64,000 bases of DNA. Source: Parvivirga hydrogeniphila. Lineage in GTDB: Bacteria; Actinomycetota; Coriobacteriia; Anaerosomatales; Anaerosomataceae. Positions 8,880-17,114 of the stretch are shown piece by piece (position 1 is the stretch's first letter; each line of letters begins with the position of its first letter). The notes below the pieces were generated by a model. It did not search any database, was not told the DNA's origin, and saw only the letters and a list, made by a program, of their open reading frames with translations. The position numbers and the translations under genes were made by a program. Location of the stretch: positions 62,001-126,000 of the forward strand of contig NZ_JAMCCO010000002.1 of NCBI RefSeq assembly GCF_023371205.1, given 5' to 3'.

Positions 8880-10486
8880 GCCGGCGCACCTCCTTCGTCT
8901 AGCAGCTGACCGAGCGCTTCGGCGAGCGCCGCCTCAGGCACGGCCTCCGTCACCCACGCTCCAGGTGCCGTGAGCAGGACGAAGCGGATCGTCCCGCCGA
9001 TGGCCTTCTTATCGGTTCGCATGGCCCGCATGAGCCCGTCGACCGTCATGCCCTCGCGCGGCGCTCGTGCCACGCCGAGCGCATCGAGGGTGGCGTCGAT
9101 CCGGTCGGGCAGGTCTGCGCTCGCGCCGCACAGCGCGACGCTCAGCCTCGCAGCGAAGCGCAGCCCTTCCGCGACCGCCACGCCGTGCGGCACCACACCG
9201 TACCCCGCTTCGCGCTCGATGGCGTGCCCGAGCGTGTGCCCGAGGTTGAGACACTCCCGGATCCCCGCCGACTCCCGCGCGTCGCGCGACACCACATCGG
9301 CCTTGAACCGCACACAGGACTCGACGGCCCACGAGACGGCCGCATCGTCACGCGCCGCCAGGTGCGCCGCGTCGCGCTCGACCCTCTCCCAGAACGGACC
9401 GCCCGCGAGCAGCGCCGTCTTCACGGCTTCTGCCCAGCCGTTCTGCCACTCGGCGTCAGGAAGCGTGTGCAAGAAGTCCTGGTCGGTAAGCACCGAGAAC
9501 GGCTGCCAGAAGGTGCCGGCGAGGTTCTTGCCGGTCGCGAGGTCGACGCCCGTCTTCCCGCCGATCGAGCTGTCGACCTGCGCGAGCAGCGTCGTCGGCA
9601 CATGCACGACGGGAACCCCGCGCATGTACACCGAGGCCGCGAATCCCGCCAGGTCGCCGATCACGCCGCCTCCGAGCGCCACGACCGCGCTCTTCCTGTC
9701 CAGACCCAACGACGCCAGCCGCTCGAGGAGCGCTCCGGCGGTCTCCCACGACTTCGAGCGCTCCTTAGGAGGAACGGCAAGCACCGCCACCGAAAGCCCG
9801 GCGCTCTCGAGCGCGCTTCGAACCGCATCGCCGTGGAGCGAAACCACCGTCTCGTCGGTGACCAACGCGACCGTTCCGCTCGGCGCGGCCGCGGCAGCAA
9901 TCTCTGGAAGCCGCTGGACGGCCCCATGGCCCACGACGACCTCGTATTGCGGCTCGGTGCGCACCTGCACCACGGCGAACGCTTGGCCCTGCAGCAGGCG
10001 CACCACCTCATCGGCCACCTCGCTCGGGGCACGCCCCGTGGTGTCCACTGTGAGGTCCGCAGTCGCGCGGTACAGCGACAGGCGGGCGTCGAGGATGCGC
10101 GGCGCGATCGCCCGCGCATCGCCTGCGAGGAGCGGCCGGTCCGACGCATCGCCGATGCGGGCGAGCGCCTCGTCGGCCGACACCGCCAGGTACACGACCG
10201 TGCCGTGCTCTTTGAGCAGGCGCCGGTTCTCGTTCCGAAGCACGACGCCACCGCCGCACGCGACCACTGAACCGAGTCCTCGCACGGCGTCCAGGAGCGC
10301 TGCGTGCTCGGCTTCGCGGAACGCCTCTTCCCCATCGCCACGGAAGATCTCGCTCACGCTCCGTCCAGCACGACGCTCGATCTCCTCGTCCAGATCCACG
10401 AACGGCAGCCCCAGCCGCTCGGCCACGATACGGCCGACCGTGGACTTGCCCGACCCCATGAATCCGGTGAGGAACACGTGGCTCAT
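8876..10486 (-). CDS. aroKB: Shikimate kinase / 3-dehydroquinate synthase fusion
   Basis: A two-enzyme fusion of 536 residues. Residues 1 to about 168 are shikimate kinase: P-loop GFMGSGKST at 8-16, shikimate-binding DLDEEIE at 31-37 and CGGG at 77-80. Residues from about 175 are 3-dehydroquinate synthase: [14 protein letters not shown] at 272-285, [18 protein letters not shown] at 297-314 and the zinc-binding [12 protein letters not shown] further on. The frame stays open far upstream inside aroC, but the start is the ATG at 10484-10486, which overlaps the aroC stop as ATGA. The fusion joins pathway steps 2 and 5. Confidence 0.95.
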   Translation of the reverse strand: MSHVFLTGFMGSGKSTVGRIVAERLGLPFVDLDEEIERRAGRSVSEIFRGDGEEAFREAEHAALLDAVRGLGSVVACGGGVVLRNENRRLLKEHGTVVYLAVSADEALARIGDASDRPLLAGDARAIAPRILDARLSLYRATADLTVDTTGRAPSEVADEVVRLLQGQAFAVVQVRTEPQYEVVVGHGAVQRLPEIAAAAAPSGTVALVTDETVVSLHGDAVRSALESAGLSVAVLAVPPKERSKSWETAGALLERLASLGLDRKSAVVALGGGVIGDLAGFAASVYMRGVPVVHVPTTLLAQVDSSIGGKTGVDLATGKNLAGTFWQPFSVLTDQDFLHTLPDAEWQNGWAEAVKTALLAGGPFWERVERDAAHLAARDDAAVSWAVESCVRFKADVVSRDARESAGIRECLNLGHTLGHAIEREAGYGVVPHGVAVAEGLRFAARLSVALCGASADLPDRIDATLDALGVARAPREGMTVDGLMRAMRTDKKAIGGTIRFVLLTAPGAWVTEAVPEAALAEALGQLLDEGGAPA

Positions 10487-11634
10487 CGCACAAGCCTCGC
10501 TTTGTATCGCTCCAGCGCGTCCAACATGTCGGAGAGGCACCTGCCGCCGAAGGCCTCCTGGTACGCGGTTGCGAGCACCAGCGCGAGCTCCGCTTCGGCG
10601 ACCACGGCTGCAGCAGGCACTGCGCAGACGTCCGAACGCTCTTTCGCGGCGTCGACGGGCTCGAGCGTCGCAAGGTCCACGCTCGGCAGCGGACGCATGA
10701 GCGTCGGGATGGGCTTCATCGCCGCTCGGACGACCACCGGCTCGCCGTTGGTCATGCCGCCCTCGATGCCGCCAGCGTGGTTGGTGGGCCGCACGATGCC
10801 TTCGCCTTTCCGGTACAGGATCGGGTCGTGCACCTGCGAGCCAGGCCGGGCCGCGGCCGCGAACCCGTCGCCGATCTCGACCCCTTTTATCGCCGGGATC
10901 GACAGCATCGCGGCACCGATCCGCGCATCGAGACGCTGGCCTGCCTCCGCGTAGCCGCCGAGCCCTGGCACGACGCCGAGCGCAGCGACCACGAACACGC
11001 CTCCGAGACTCTCGCCATCGGCTCTCGCGGCGTCGATCGCAGCGCGCATCGCTTGAGAGACGCGCTCGTCCGGGCAGCGGACGTCTGACGCGTCGATGGA
11101 ATCTGAATCGATCGTGCGAGGATCCGGCTCGTTCGGCAGCGCGACCTCGCCGATCCGCGTCACGAACGAGAGCACCCGCACCCCGAGCTGCGACAGCAGC
11201 GCCTTCGCGACCGCCCCGGCCGCGACCCGCGCCGCAGTCTCCCGCGCGCTCGCGCGCTCGAGGATGTCGCGCACGTCGTGCGTAGCATTCCGCAACACCC
11301 CTGGCAGGTCCGCGTGACCCGGCCGTGGTGCAGTCACGCGAGCGCGATCGACGGGCTCGCCGGAGACCGCCATCACGTCCAGCCACTGGTCCCAGTCTCG
11401 GTTCGCGATGACGAGCGCCACGGGCGAGCCGATGGTCGCGCCGAACCGGACGCCGGAAAGGACTTGCACCTGGTCGCGCTCGATGGCCATGCGGCCGCCG
11501 CGCCCGTATCCACGCTGCCGCCGTGCCAGGTCCCGGTCGATGGCGGCCGCGTCGACTGGCACGCCGGCGGGAACGTCGCTCACGATCGCGACGAGCGCTC
11601 TGCCGTGCGACTCTCCTGCCGTTGTGTAGCGCAT
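10483..11634 (-). CDS. aroC: Chorismate synthase
   Basis: Last common step of aromatic biosynthesis: converts EPSP to chorismate using reduced FMN. The N-terminus MRYTTAGESHGRALVAI holds the conserved His of the active site, followed by RRQRGYGRGGRM and, near the C-terminus, ALVLATAYQEAFGG. I use the ATG at 11632-11634, which has GGAGG 5 bases upstream; a GTG one codon earlier is only 2 bases from it. First gene of the aroC-aroKB-aroQ-peptidase-efp series, with about 120 non-coding bases upstream. 383 residues. Confidence 0.96.
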   Translation of the reverse strand: MRYTTAGESHGRALVAIVSDVPAGVPVDAAAIDRDLARRQRGYGRGGRMAIERDQVQVLSGVRFGATIGSPVALVIANRDWDQWLDVMAVSGEPVDRARVTAPRPGHADLPGVLRNATHDVRDILERASARETAARVAAGAVAKALLSQLGVRVLSFVTRIGEVALPNEPDPRTIDSDSIDASDVRCPDERVSQAMRAAIDAARADGESLGGVFVVAALGVVPGLGGYAEAGQRLDARIGAAMLSIPAIKGVEIGDGFAAAARPGSQVHDPILYRKGEGIVRPTNHAGGIEGGMTNGEPVVVRAAMKPIPTLMRPLPSVDLATLEPVDAAKERSDVCAVPAAAVVAEAELALVLATAYQEAFGGRCLSDMLDALERYKARLVR

Positions 11635-11652
11635 CACGCCCTCCTTGCCACG

Positions 11653-11658
11653 ATTCTA
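11653..11658 (-). promoter_or_regulatory. Possible -10 element for aroC
   Basis: TAGAAT on the minus strand, about 20 bases before the aroC start codon. It fits a -10 hexamer, but the -35 position falls in the GC-rich hairpin next to it and is not recognisable. Weak. Confidence 0.25.
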
Positions 11659-11665
11659 CCGGAAA

Positions 11666-11696
11666 CGTGAAGCGCCGCAGGTGCGCGGCGCTCACG
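11666..11696 (-). terminator. Hairpin between the pilus operon and aroC
   Basis: AGCGCCGC pairs perfectly with GCGGCGCT around a 6-base loop, extended by CGTG/CACG with one bulged base. On the minus strand it is followed by only TTT. It sits between the end of the pilMNOP genes and the aroC start and probably terminates or dampens pilus transcripts. Confidence 0.5.
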
Positions 11697-11756
11697 GGGT
11701 CCTGGTACCGGGCGGGGCACCCGGGACTGCTTCGTGCGTGTCGAGTGCGTGCGGCG

Positions 11757-12353
11757 CTACTTCTGGATGCCTTGCCCGACGCTCAAGACGACCTGCTGGT
11801 CGCCGTACAGCATGACGACCGAGGTCGTGCGGATGTCCAGCACCTGCCACGGTGAGTCCGGGATAGCGTCGCCCTCTTGAAGCGTGTACTGCTGGCGGTC
11901 CCACACCATGACAGCGCTCGGAGTGTCTCCCGTCGTGCTGATGCTGATGAGGTACAGGGTGTTCGCCGCGTACTCCGTCGCATCGCCGGTGTCGGTCGTC
12001 GTCTCGCTCGGCGCTGGCTCGGCAGAGGTCTCTTCCGCCGGCTTGATCAGCGGGTCGAAGATGTCCCGGAAGCGGAAGACCTCGTCGTACGAGACGGCAG
12101 GAGCAGGCCCGGACGGCTGTTCACCGGAGGCGGTCTGCGTGGCGGGCTTGCTCTGCTGCTGTTGCGGCACGCGGATCTCGTCCACCGGCTGCGGAAGCAC
12201 GACTTTCAGCACCACCGCCGCAGCAACGCCCAGCACGATCGCCAGCAGCGCGAGTGCGCCGACGATCATCACGAGCCTCCCGTTGGGTGTCGAGAAGAAG
12301 CCTGTCTTGGCCTGCCCGGGCTGCTGCGGAGCCTGGATGTTCTCGTCAGCCAC
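11757..12353 (-). CDS. PilP-position type IV pilus assembly protein (membrane-anchored)
   Basis: Follows pilM, pilN and pilO exactly where pilP stands in diderm pilus operons. Of 198 residues, 26-49 form a membrane span, then a Gln/Pro-rich linker, the segment YDEVFRFRDIFDPL, and a small beta-domain (NTLYLISI to the end) reminiscent of PilP/GspC homology regions. Unlike classical PilP it has no lipobox. It may be the fourth part of the PilMNO inner ring, facing the cell wall. The start is GTG with GGAGG 6 bases upstream. The family assignment rests on position and fold-like features, not strong motifs. Confidence 0.65.
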   Translation of the reverse strand: MADENIQAPQQPGQAKTGFFSTPNGRLVMIVGALALLAIVLGVAAAVVLKVVLPQPVDEIRVPQQQQSKPATQTASGEQPSGPAPAVSYDEVFRFRDIFDPLIKPAEETSAEPAPSETTTDTGDATEYAANTLYLISISTTGDTPSAVMVWDRQQYTLQEGDAIPDSPWQVLDIRTTSVVMLYGDQQVVLSVGQGIQK

Positions 12354-12368
12354 CGTTGGCCTCCTGCG

Positions 12369-13019
12369 TCATTGCCCTGACGGCGTCGCGCCCGCTGGGG
12401 GCGTCGACGGCGTCGACGGCTGCCCCGTCGTGCTCGGGGCAGCAGGCTGGATTATCGTCATGGTGTACACCTCGAGCTTGATGACTCCCTCGACATACGC
12501 AGGCTCCGTGTCCGACTCCGCAACGTAGCTGTACGTGGCGTCGGTCACCCGGACTCCGCGCTCGAGCTTCGCGAGCCGACGGAGATAGTCGATGTGGTCC
12601 GCCCACGCGCCGCGCACGGTCACGGTGATGGGGATCTTCGTGTAGCCGAGGTCCTTGTTCGATGCGTCCGTCGCTGGAGCGGGCTCCCCGGGCATGATCT
12701 GCGCGAACGTGAGGCCGGCAGCGTTCGCCGCGTCTTGCAGGTTCACGATGACAGACGGCAGCTCCGGCGATTCCGGAACCTCGTTGGCGATGCGCAGCAT
12801 CTCGACCTGCGCCTCGGCTGCTTGCGCCTTCGCGCTCATGCGTCGTGCCACGAGCGCCTTCTGCGTCTGGATGTCGCTCTCGACCTTCGCGATCTCGCTG
12901 TCGATCTGCTTCGCGCGGTCGAACTGCGGAAGGATAGCGAGGAACACCGAGGCCACGGTGACCGCGACGATCACCACGGCGCCGATGATGAGCTGGTTCT
13001 GCGGAGACAGACGGTTCAT
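12369..13019 (-). CDS. pilO: Type IV pilus assembly protein PilO
   Basis: Inner-membrane alignment-complex protein that pairs with PilN. Of 216 residues, about 9-30 are a membrane span, then a coiled coil (about 30-75: AKQIDSEIAKVESDIQTQK) and a ferredoxin-like domain ending in VIKLEVYTMTI, followed by a Pro/Thr-rich tail. The start is the ATG of MNRLSPQNQLIIG, 4 bases past the pilN stop; an upstream in-frame start has no support. Order and spacing with pilM and pilN support the call. Confidence 0.85.
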   Translation of the reverse strand: MNRLSPQNQLIIGAVVIVAVTVASVFLAILPQFDRAKQIDSEIAKVESDIQTQKALVARRMSAKAQAAEAQVEMLRIANEVPESPELPSVIVNLQDAANAAGLTFAQIMPGEPAPATDASNKDLGYTKIPITVTVRGAWADHIDYLRRLAKLERGVRVTDATYSYVAESDTEPAYVEGVIKLEVYTMTIIQPAAPSTTGQPSTPSTPPAGATPSGQ

Positions 13020-13023
13020 CTCA

Positions 13024-13629
13024 TCACCTGCCCCCGGTCCCAACGGTCGCCGTCGCGGTCGACGCCGGCTTCACGATCGACGCCGTGACGGTGAACTGCA
13101 ACGCAGGCCGGTCTTCGACCGCCGTCTTCACCGAGTTCGTCAGCCACACGTCAGCGAGCTGCTCGAGCTCTGCGAGTCTCACGAGGAGCTTCGCCACGGT
13201 CTTGTGGCCGTAGTCGGGCGTGTCGGTCGCATCCACAGAAAAGCCGTCCAACTGCAGTTTGGACTCGCTGGCCGCCGCAAGAGCGTTCAGCCACATGTCG
13301 GACGGCAGCACGAGCGAGATCTCGTCGAACAGCTTGGCCCAGTCCTGCCGCGCGTCGAGGGCGAGCTGAGCGACCTGCTTGCGCCTCGCCAGCTCGGTCT
13401 GTTGCGCCTCGAAGATCTCGAGCGACGCGGCCTGCTGTGTGACTTGCTGCAGTTCCTGCTGCTTCGCTTCGAGCGTGCGCTGCTTCGAGTTCGCTCTGGT
13501 GAGCGCGAAGCCCCAGACGCCAGCAAGCACGAGCGACACGGCGATGAGCGCGGCCACCATGTACGCCAGACGCCGCTCCGCTCTTCGCTTCTCGAGTATC
13601 TCTGGTGGCAGCAGGTTGACGCGGATCAT
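13024..13629 (-). CDS. pilN: Type IV pilus assembly protein PilN
   Basis: Begins with the diagnostic MIRVNLLPPEI, the short cytoplasmic peptide that docks in the groove of PilM. A membrane span follows (about 22-43), then a coiled coil (EAKQQELQQVTQQAASLEIF) and a small alpha/beta domain. 201 residues. The ATG overlaps the pilM stop as ATGA, indicating coupled translation and balanced stoichiometry. Confidence 0.9.
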   Translation of the reverse strand: MIRVNLLPPEILEKRRAERRLAYMVAALIAVSLVLAGVWGFALTRANSKQRTLEAKQQELQQVTQQAASLEIFEAQQTELARRKQVAQLALDARQDWAKLFDEISLVLPSDMWLNALAAASESKLQLDGFSVDATDTPDYGHKTVAKLLVRLAELEQLADVWLTNSVKTAVEDRPALQFTVTASIVKPASTATATVGTGGR

Positions 13630-14744
13630 GCCTGCAGCCCCCCCATCGCAAGACCGACCGCCGTGACGCACCCCATACGGTCCTCAGTGAGCAGCGCCTG
13701 CAGGCTGCTCGGAATCTGCAGCCTGCTGAGAGGATCTCCTGGCACCACGCTCGCTTGGAGTCCCTTCTCCAGGTAGCCGACGAGGTTCTTGAGCTTCGCG
13801 CCGCTTCCGGTGACCACGATCTTCTGGATCGAGCGCACCTGCGATGTCTGGGTGAGGTAGTAATCCAAGGAGCGCCGCACTTCAGCGATGAACTTGTTGA
13901 CCTCGCGCTCCAGAGCGTCTTGCACCGCTTGCGCGGTCTGCGGATCGACATCAGGCGGAACGTCGCTCGCGCCGGTCGTGATGTCCGGAAGCCCCACTTT
14001 GATCTTGAGCGCCTCGGCCTCGTCGAAGGTGAGCCCGAGCGCATTGGCGATCGCATTCGTGAACTGCTCGCCTGCAAGCGACGAGATGCGGTTGAAGCGC
14101 GGGATACCGCGCTCGACGACGGTGATGTTCGTGATGTCAGAGGCGATGTGCACCACGCCGGTGGCACCTGCCTCTTCGTCGAAGAAGCCGCCCTCTTGGC
14201 CGAGCAGCGCACGCACGATAGCGAAGGAGGTGACGTCGATCTGCGTGAGCTTCAGCCCTGCACCTTCGACGGCGGCCACGACGTTGCCGATCATGTCGCG
14301 CTGCGCGGCGACGAGCAGCACTTCCATCATGTGCTCGTCGGACGGGGTCATGTAGTCGCCGAGGATCTGGAAGTCGAGGATGCTTTCCTCGACCGCCATG
14401 GGGATGTAGTCCTGCGCTTGATACTGGATCGCACCTTCAAGCTCGGCGCGCTCCATGAACGGAAGGTCGATGAGGCGGACGACGACCTTCTGGTTCGCCA
14501 CGCCGACGCACACGTCCTTGCCGCGTACGGCCGAACGGCGCCACAGCTCCTTGATGGCCGCGGACACGTTCTCCGGTGCCACGATCTCGCCGGCCACGAC
14601 CGCCCCCATCGGCACGTCCACGAGACCGTACGCGGACACGGCGAAGCCCGCCCCCGCAGGGCGAAGCTGAGCGACCCTCACGTGATCGGTCCCGATGTCG
14701 AGACCTATGGCGGATGACCCGCCACCGAAGGAGACGGAAACCAC
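13626..14744 (-). CDS. pilM: Type IV pilus assembly ATPase-like protein PilM
   Basis: Actin-like cytoplasmic protein that binds the PilN N-terminus. The phosphate-1 type motif GLDIGTD is at 14-20, and QAQDYIPMAVEESILDFQIL and the C-terminal KIVVTGSGAKLKNL are family features. I start at the GTG at 14742-14744 because GGAGG lies 5 bases before it. A GTG eight codons upstream would place that Shine-Dalgarno inside the gene and is less likely. 372 residues. First gene of pilMNOP, about 170 bases after the PilX-like gene. Confidence 0.92.
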   Translation of the reverse strand: MVSVSFGGGSSAIGLDIGTDHVRVAQLRPAGAGFAVSAYGLVDVPMGAVVAGEIVAPENVSAAIKELWRRSAVRGKDVCVGVANQKVVVRLIDLPFMERAELEGAIQYQAQDYIPMAVEESILDFQILGDYMTPSDEHMMEVLLVAAQRDMIGNVVAAVEGAGLKLTQIDVTSFAIVRALLGQEGGFFDEEAGATGVVHIASDITNITVVERGIPRFNRISSLAGEQFTNAIANALGLTFDEAEALKIKVGLPDITTGASDVPPDVDPQTAQAVQDALEREVNKFIAEVRRSLDYYLTQTSQVRSIQKIVVTGSGAKLKNLVGYLEKGLQASVVPGDPLSRLQIPSSLQALLTEDRMGCVTAVGLAMGGLQA

Positions 14745-14866
14745 GCGACCCTCCTTCAACAGTGCCACGACGAAGCTGCGATCGGTGCTGGCTGCGTGCT
14801 GCGTGTACCCCCTCGTGGTTCCATCAAGGCCTACGAGCGAGCGGCCATGTGATTCAACGCGAATAC

Positions 14867-14895
14867 ATCGAACCGCACTGTCGACACATTGTCAA
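14867..14895 (-). promoter_or_regulatory. Candidate promoter for pilMNOP
   Basis: A perfect -35 TTGACA (14890-14895, minus strand) is followed after 17 bases by TTCGAT (14867-14872), a 3-of-6 match to the -10 consensus. It lies in the non-coding stretch between the PilX-like gene and pilM, about 120 bases before the pilM start, giving a long leader. Confidence 0.4.
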
Positions 14896-14915
14896 TACGC
14901 GAACCGCAGCGCCGC

Positions 14916-16520
14916 TCACCTGCGCGTCCACAGACCCGGCATCAGAAGCCCGGTATCGACGCCCGGCAGCGACTGCGGCAGGTAGGTCGGCAGCAGCGGG
15001 TTCGTGACCAGGCACATGTTCGGGTGCTGTGAGTCGATACGCCCGGCGATGACCGATCCGCGCATCAGGACGTTGTGCTGGAAGGTGACGACGCCTTGCG
15101 CGTAGAACGCGCCCGCCACCGTGGGCGACGCCTTGCGCGCCTGCTCAAGATCCGAGCCCCCGCTCAGCGGGTTGTTGTCCTGCGTCGCCACAGTGAGGTT
15201 GCCAGGCGTCGCGAGCCCGAGCGCCCATTTGTTCTGCTCGCCGATCCAGTTGTAGTTGCCGGAAGCGTCCGGGGTGTTGCTCCCGTACGGCCTCAGCATG
15301 CCGTTCACGGTGATGTCGCCGTTCGCCACGATGGTGCCGTTGCCGATGTAGTACATGTCCTCGTCGAAGTACACCGGTCCGTCCACGAACACCGTTCCTT
15401 CGACGTACAAGATGTTGCGCTCATCGTCGTACGCGAAGTCGTCGTGGCTGTTCGCAAGCGTGTAGTGGCCGTCGCCGGGAAGCGTCGTGCCGGTGGTCGT
15501 GAGCGACCCCCACGACCCAAAAGACCGTCCGCCGATGTGGAGCGCCGTCGTGCCCTGACCGGGTGCGGAGATCGTGCCGTCAGCGTTGCCGATGAACTTG
15601 TAGTTCGCGTTTCGCGTTCCAGCAGCACGGGTGTCCGCATACTGACGAGCCCACGTCGCAGAGTTCGGCGGTTCCATCGTCGTGTAGGTGTTGGGGTCGT
15701 TACCGACCGACTCGAGGTTCGTCACCTGCGACCGGTCCGGCGGCCCCATGATGTTGTCGATCGATTCGGCCTGCGCCTTGGTCGCCCATGCCTGGAGCTG
15801 CTCGTAGGAGATCTGTGGCAGCGTGATGTCAGGGACCGAGCGGGAGACCTGGCTCACGAACACACCGCCTGCTTCGCCTTTCGTGTCGTTCGGAGGCACT
15901 GTGCCGTCGCAGAAGACGCGGATGTAATATGTCGGCGCCCCCAGCTGCCCGCTCGACGCCACGCTGATGCTGCCGCCTTTCACGAAGAGAGGCCCTTCCA
16001 GCACCGACATGTTCGCGCCGATGGCGAGGTTGCCCTTCATGTAGAACGGCCCCACGATATTGCTCGTGCCTTTCAGGCCGCCCGAACCGCTGATGAGGGT
16101 CTGATCGCCGGTGCCTGCGAAGTTCATCTTCCATAGGTTCATGAAGTAGAACTGCTGGGACACCGTCTCGCGCGTACCGTCGACCCCGATGCCGACCGAA
16201 GTCAGCCGGTATTCGCCGTAGCCCGGATCGATGCTCTCGATCGTCACGGTGTACGAGCCATCAGGCGTCGTGCCGCTGAGGGGGAACGTGCCGTTCGTCA
16301 CGCTTTCTTCGCTGAAGGACGACAGGACGCGTTCCAGGCCTGAGTTCGCCGCGCGGAACGCCTTCGACTCGCTCTCCACGCGCTTCGTCTCGTGGAGCGA
16401 CTGGCTCGCGATGGCGTAGGAGCCGACGGCGAGCACGGTGATGATAGCGATGACGCCCATGACCGTGAGCATCGCGACGCCTGTATCATCTTGAAGCATT
16501 CGTGACATGCGCACCGACAT
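14916..16520 (-). CDS. PilX-like minor pilus protein with large extracellular domain
   Basis: The N-terminus (DDTGVAMLTVMGVIAIITVL) resembles PilX-type minor pilins: a prepilin-peptidase-like Gly followed by a long hydrophobic helix, but Thr replaces the usual Glu at mature position 5. The remaining 480 residues are rich in Gly, Asn, Thr and Ser with repeated beta-like segments (GNLAIGANMSVLEGPLFVKG; GTIVANGDITVNGML) as in polymer-forming or beta-helical surface proteins. The start is the ATG with GGGGTG 7 bases upstream. Probably a tip or adhesive minor pilin; the ligand is unknown. 534 residues, far larger than typical PilX. Confidence 0.7.
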   Translation of the reverse strand: MSVRMSRMLQDDTGVAMLTVMGVIAIITVLAVGSYAIASQSLHETKRVESESKAFRAANSGLERVLSSFSEESVTNGTFPLSGTTPDGSYTVTIESIDPGYGEYRLTSVGIGVDGTRETVSQQFYFMNLWKMNFAGTGDQTLISGSGGLKGTSNIVGPFYMKGNLAIGANMSVLEGPLFVKGGSISVASSGQLGAPTYYIRVFCDGTVPPNDTKGEAGGVFVSQVSRSVPDITLPQISYEQLQAWATKAQAESIDNIMGPPDRSQVTNLESVGNDPNTYTTMEPPNSATWARQYADTRAAGTRNANYKFIGNADGTISAPGQGTTALHIGGRSFGSWGSLTTTGTTLPGDGHYTLANSHDDFAYDDERNILYVEGTVFVDGPVYFDEDMYYIGNGTIVANGDITVNGMLRPYGSNTPDASGNYNWIGEQNKWALGLATPGNLTVATQDNNPLSGGSDLEQARKASPTVAGAFYAQGVVTFQHNVLMRGSVIAGRIDSQHPNMCLVTNPLLPTYLPQSLPGVDTGLLMPGLWTRR

Positions 16521-16535
16521 CGCCACCACACCCCG

Positions 16536-17114
16536 TCAGTAGTTGCGGAACAAGACGGTCCTCGAGTCCGAGAACTGCTTGCCGTCGTAGATCGTCACGA
16601 CGGTCACGACGACCTTGATCGCCTGCGACGGCACGTCGCCCATGTTCGTGATCTCGTTGCCCGCCTTGTCAAAGAAGCGGAAGAGCGGCGTGCCCGTCTC
16701 CACGTTGTAGTTGTGCGTGGACCACGCGTAGGTGGACGGAGCGCGCTCGTACGTCCCGTCCTGACGGACTTCCGAGTTCGAGATGACGAGCCGGTGGTCG
16801 GTCGTGGCCTGGATCTCCCACGCCTCGTAGTTGCCGTCGTTGTCGGCGTCCGTCTCACACTTGATGCGGTAGGGCGTGACGCCCGGATACGTCGAGTCGA
16901 TGCGGTACTGCTGCTGCATCACGCGCTCGATCTGCAGCAACGGCGAGCTCACCTCGCGAGCGAACCAGCCCTGCCGGTCGGACAGCTTGCTGTAGTTGTG
17001 CGATGCCTGGAAGCCTGCCCAGGTAGCAGCGAGGATGACGCCGAGCAGCCCGAGCGCCGCTACCAGCTCGGAGAGCGTGAAGCCGTCGTCTTTGCGCAAC
17101 GACATCATCGTCAT
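16536..17114 (-). CDS. PilW-like minor prepilin
   Basis: A class III type prepilin leader: MTMMSLRKDDG then FTLSELVAALGLLG, with Phe1 and Glu5 of the mature protein present. The soluble domain has DADNDGNYE, a spacing like calcium-binding loops, which is only suggestive. 192 residues. The ATG at 17112-17114 shares its last base with the TGA of the upstream gene (TGATG); other ATGs lie at 17108 and 17105. Between PilV-like and PilX-like genes, the usual minor pilin order. Confidence 0.75.
   Translation of the reverse strand: MTMMSLRKDDGFTLSELVAALGLLGVILAATWAGFQASHNYSKLSDRQGWFAREVSSPLLQIERVMQQQYRIDSTYPGVTPYRIKCETDADNDGNYEAWEIQATTDHRLVISNSEVRQDGTYERAPSTYAWSTHNYNVETGTPLFRFFDKAGNEITNMGDVPSQAIKVVVTVVTIYDGKQFSDSRTVLFRNY

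Noticed and set aside
10487-11695. N-terminal extension of the aroKB frame to a 939-residue protein
   Set aside because: The extension is the antiphase of aroC, has no domain, and the ATGA-overlapping start at 10486 begins exactly at the shikimate kinase N-terminus.
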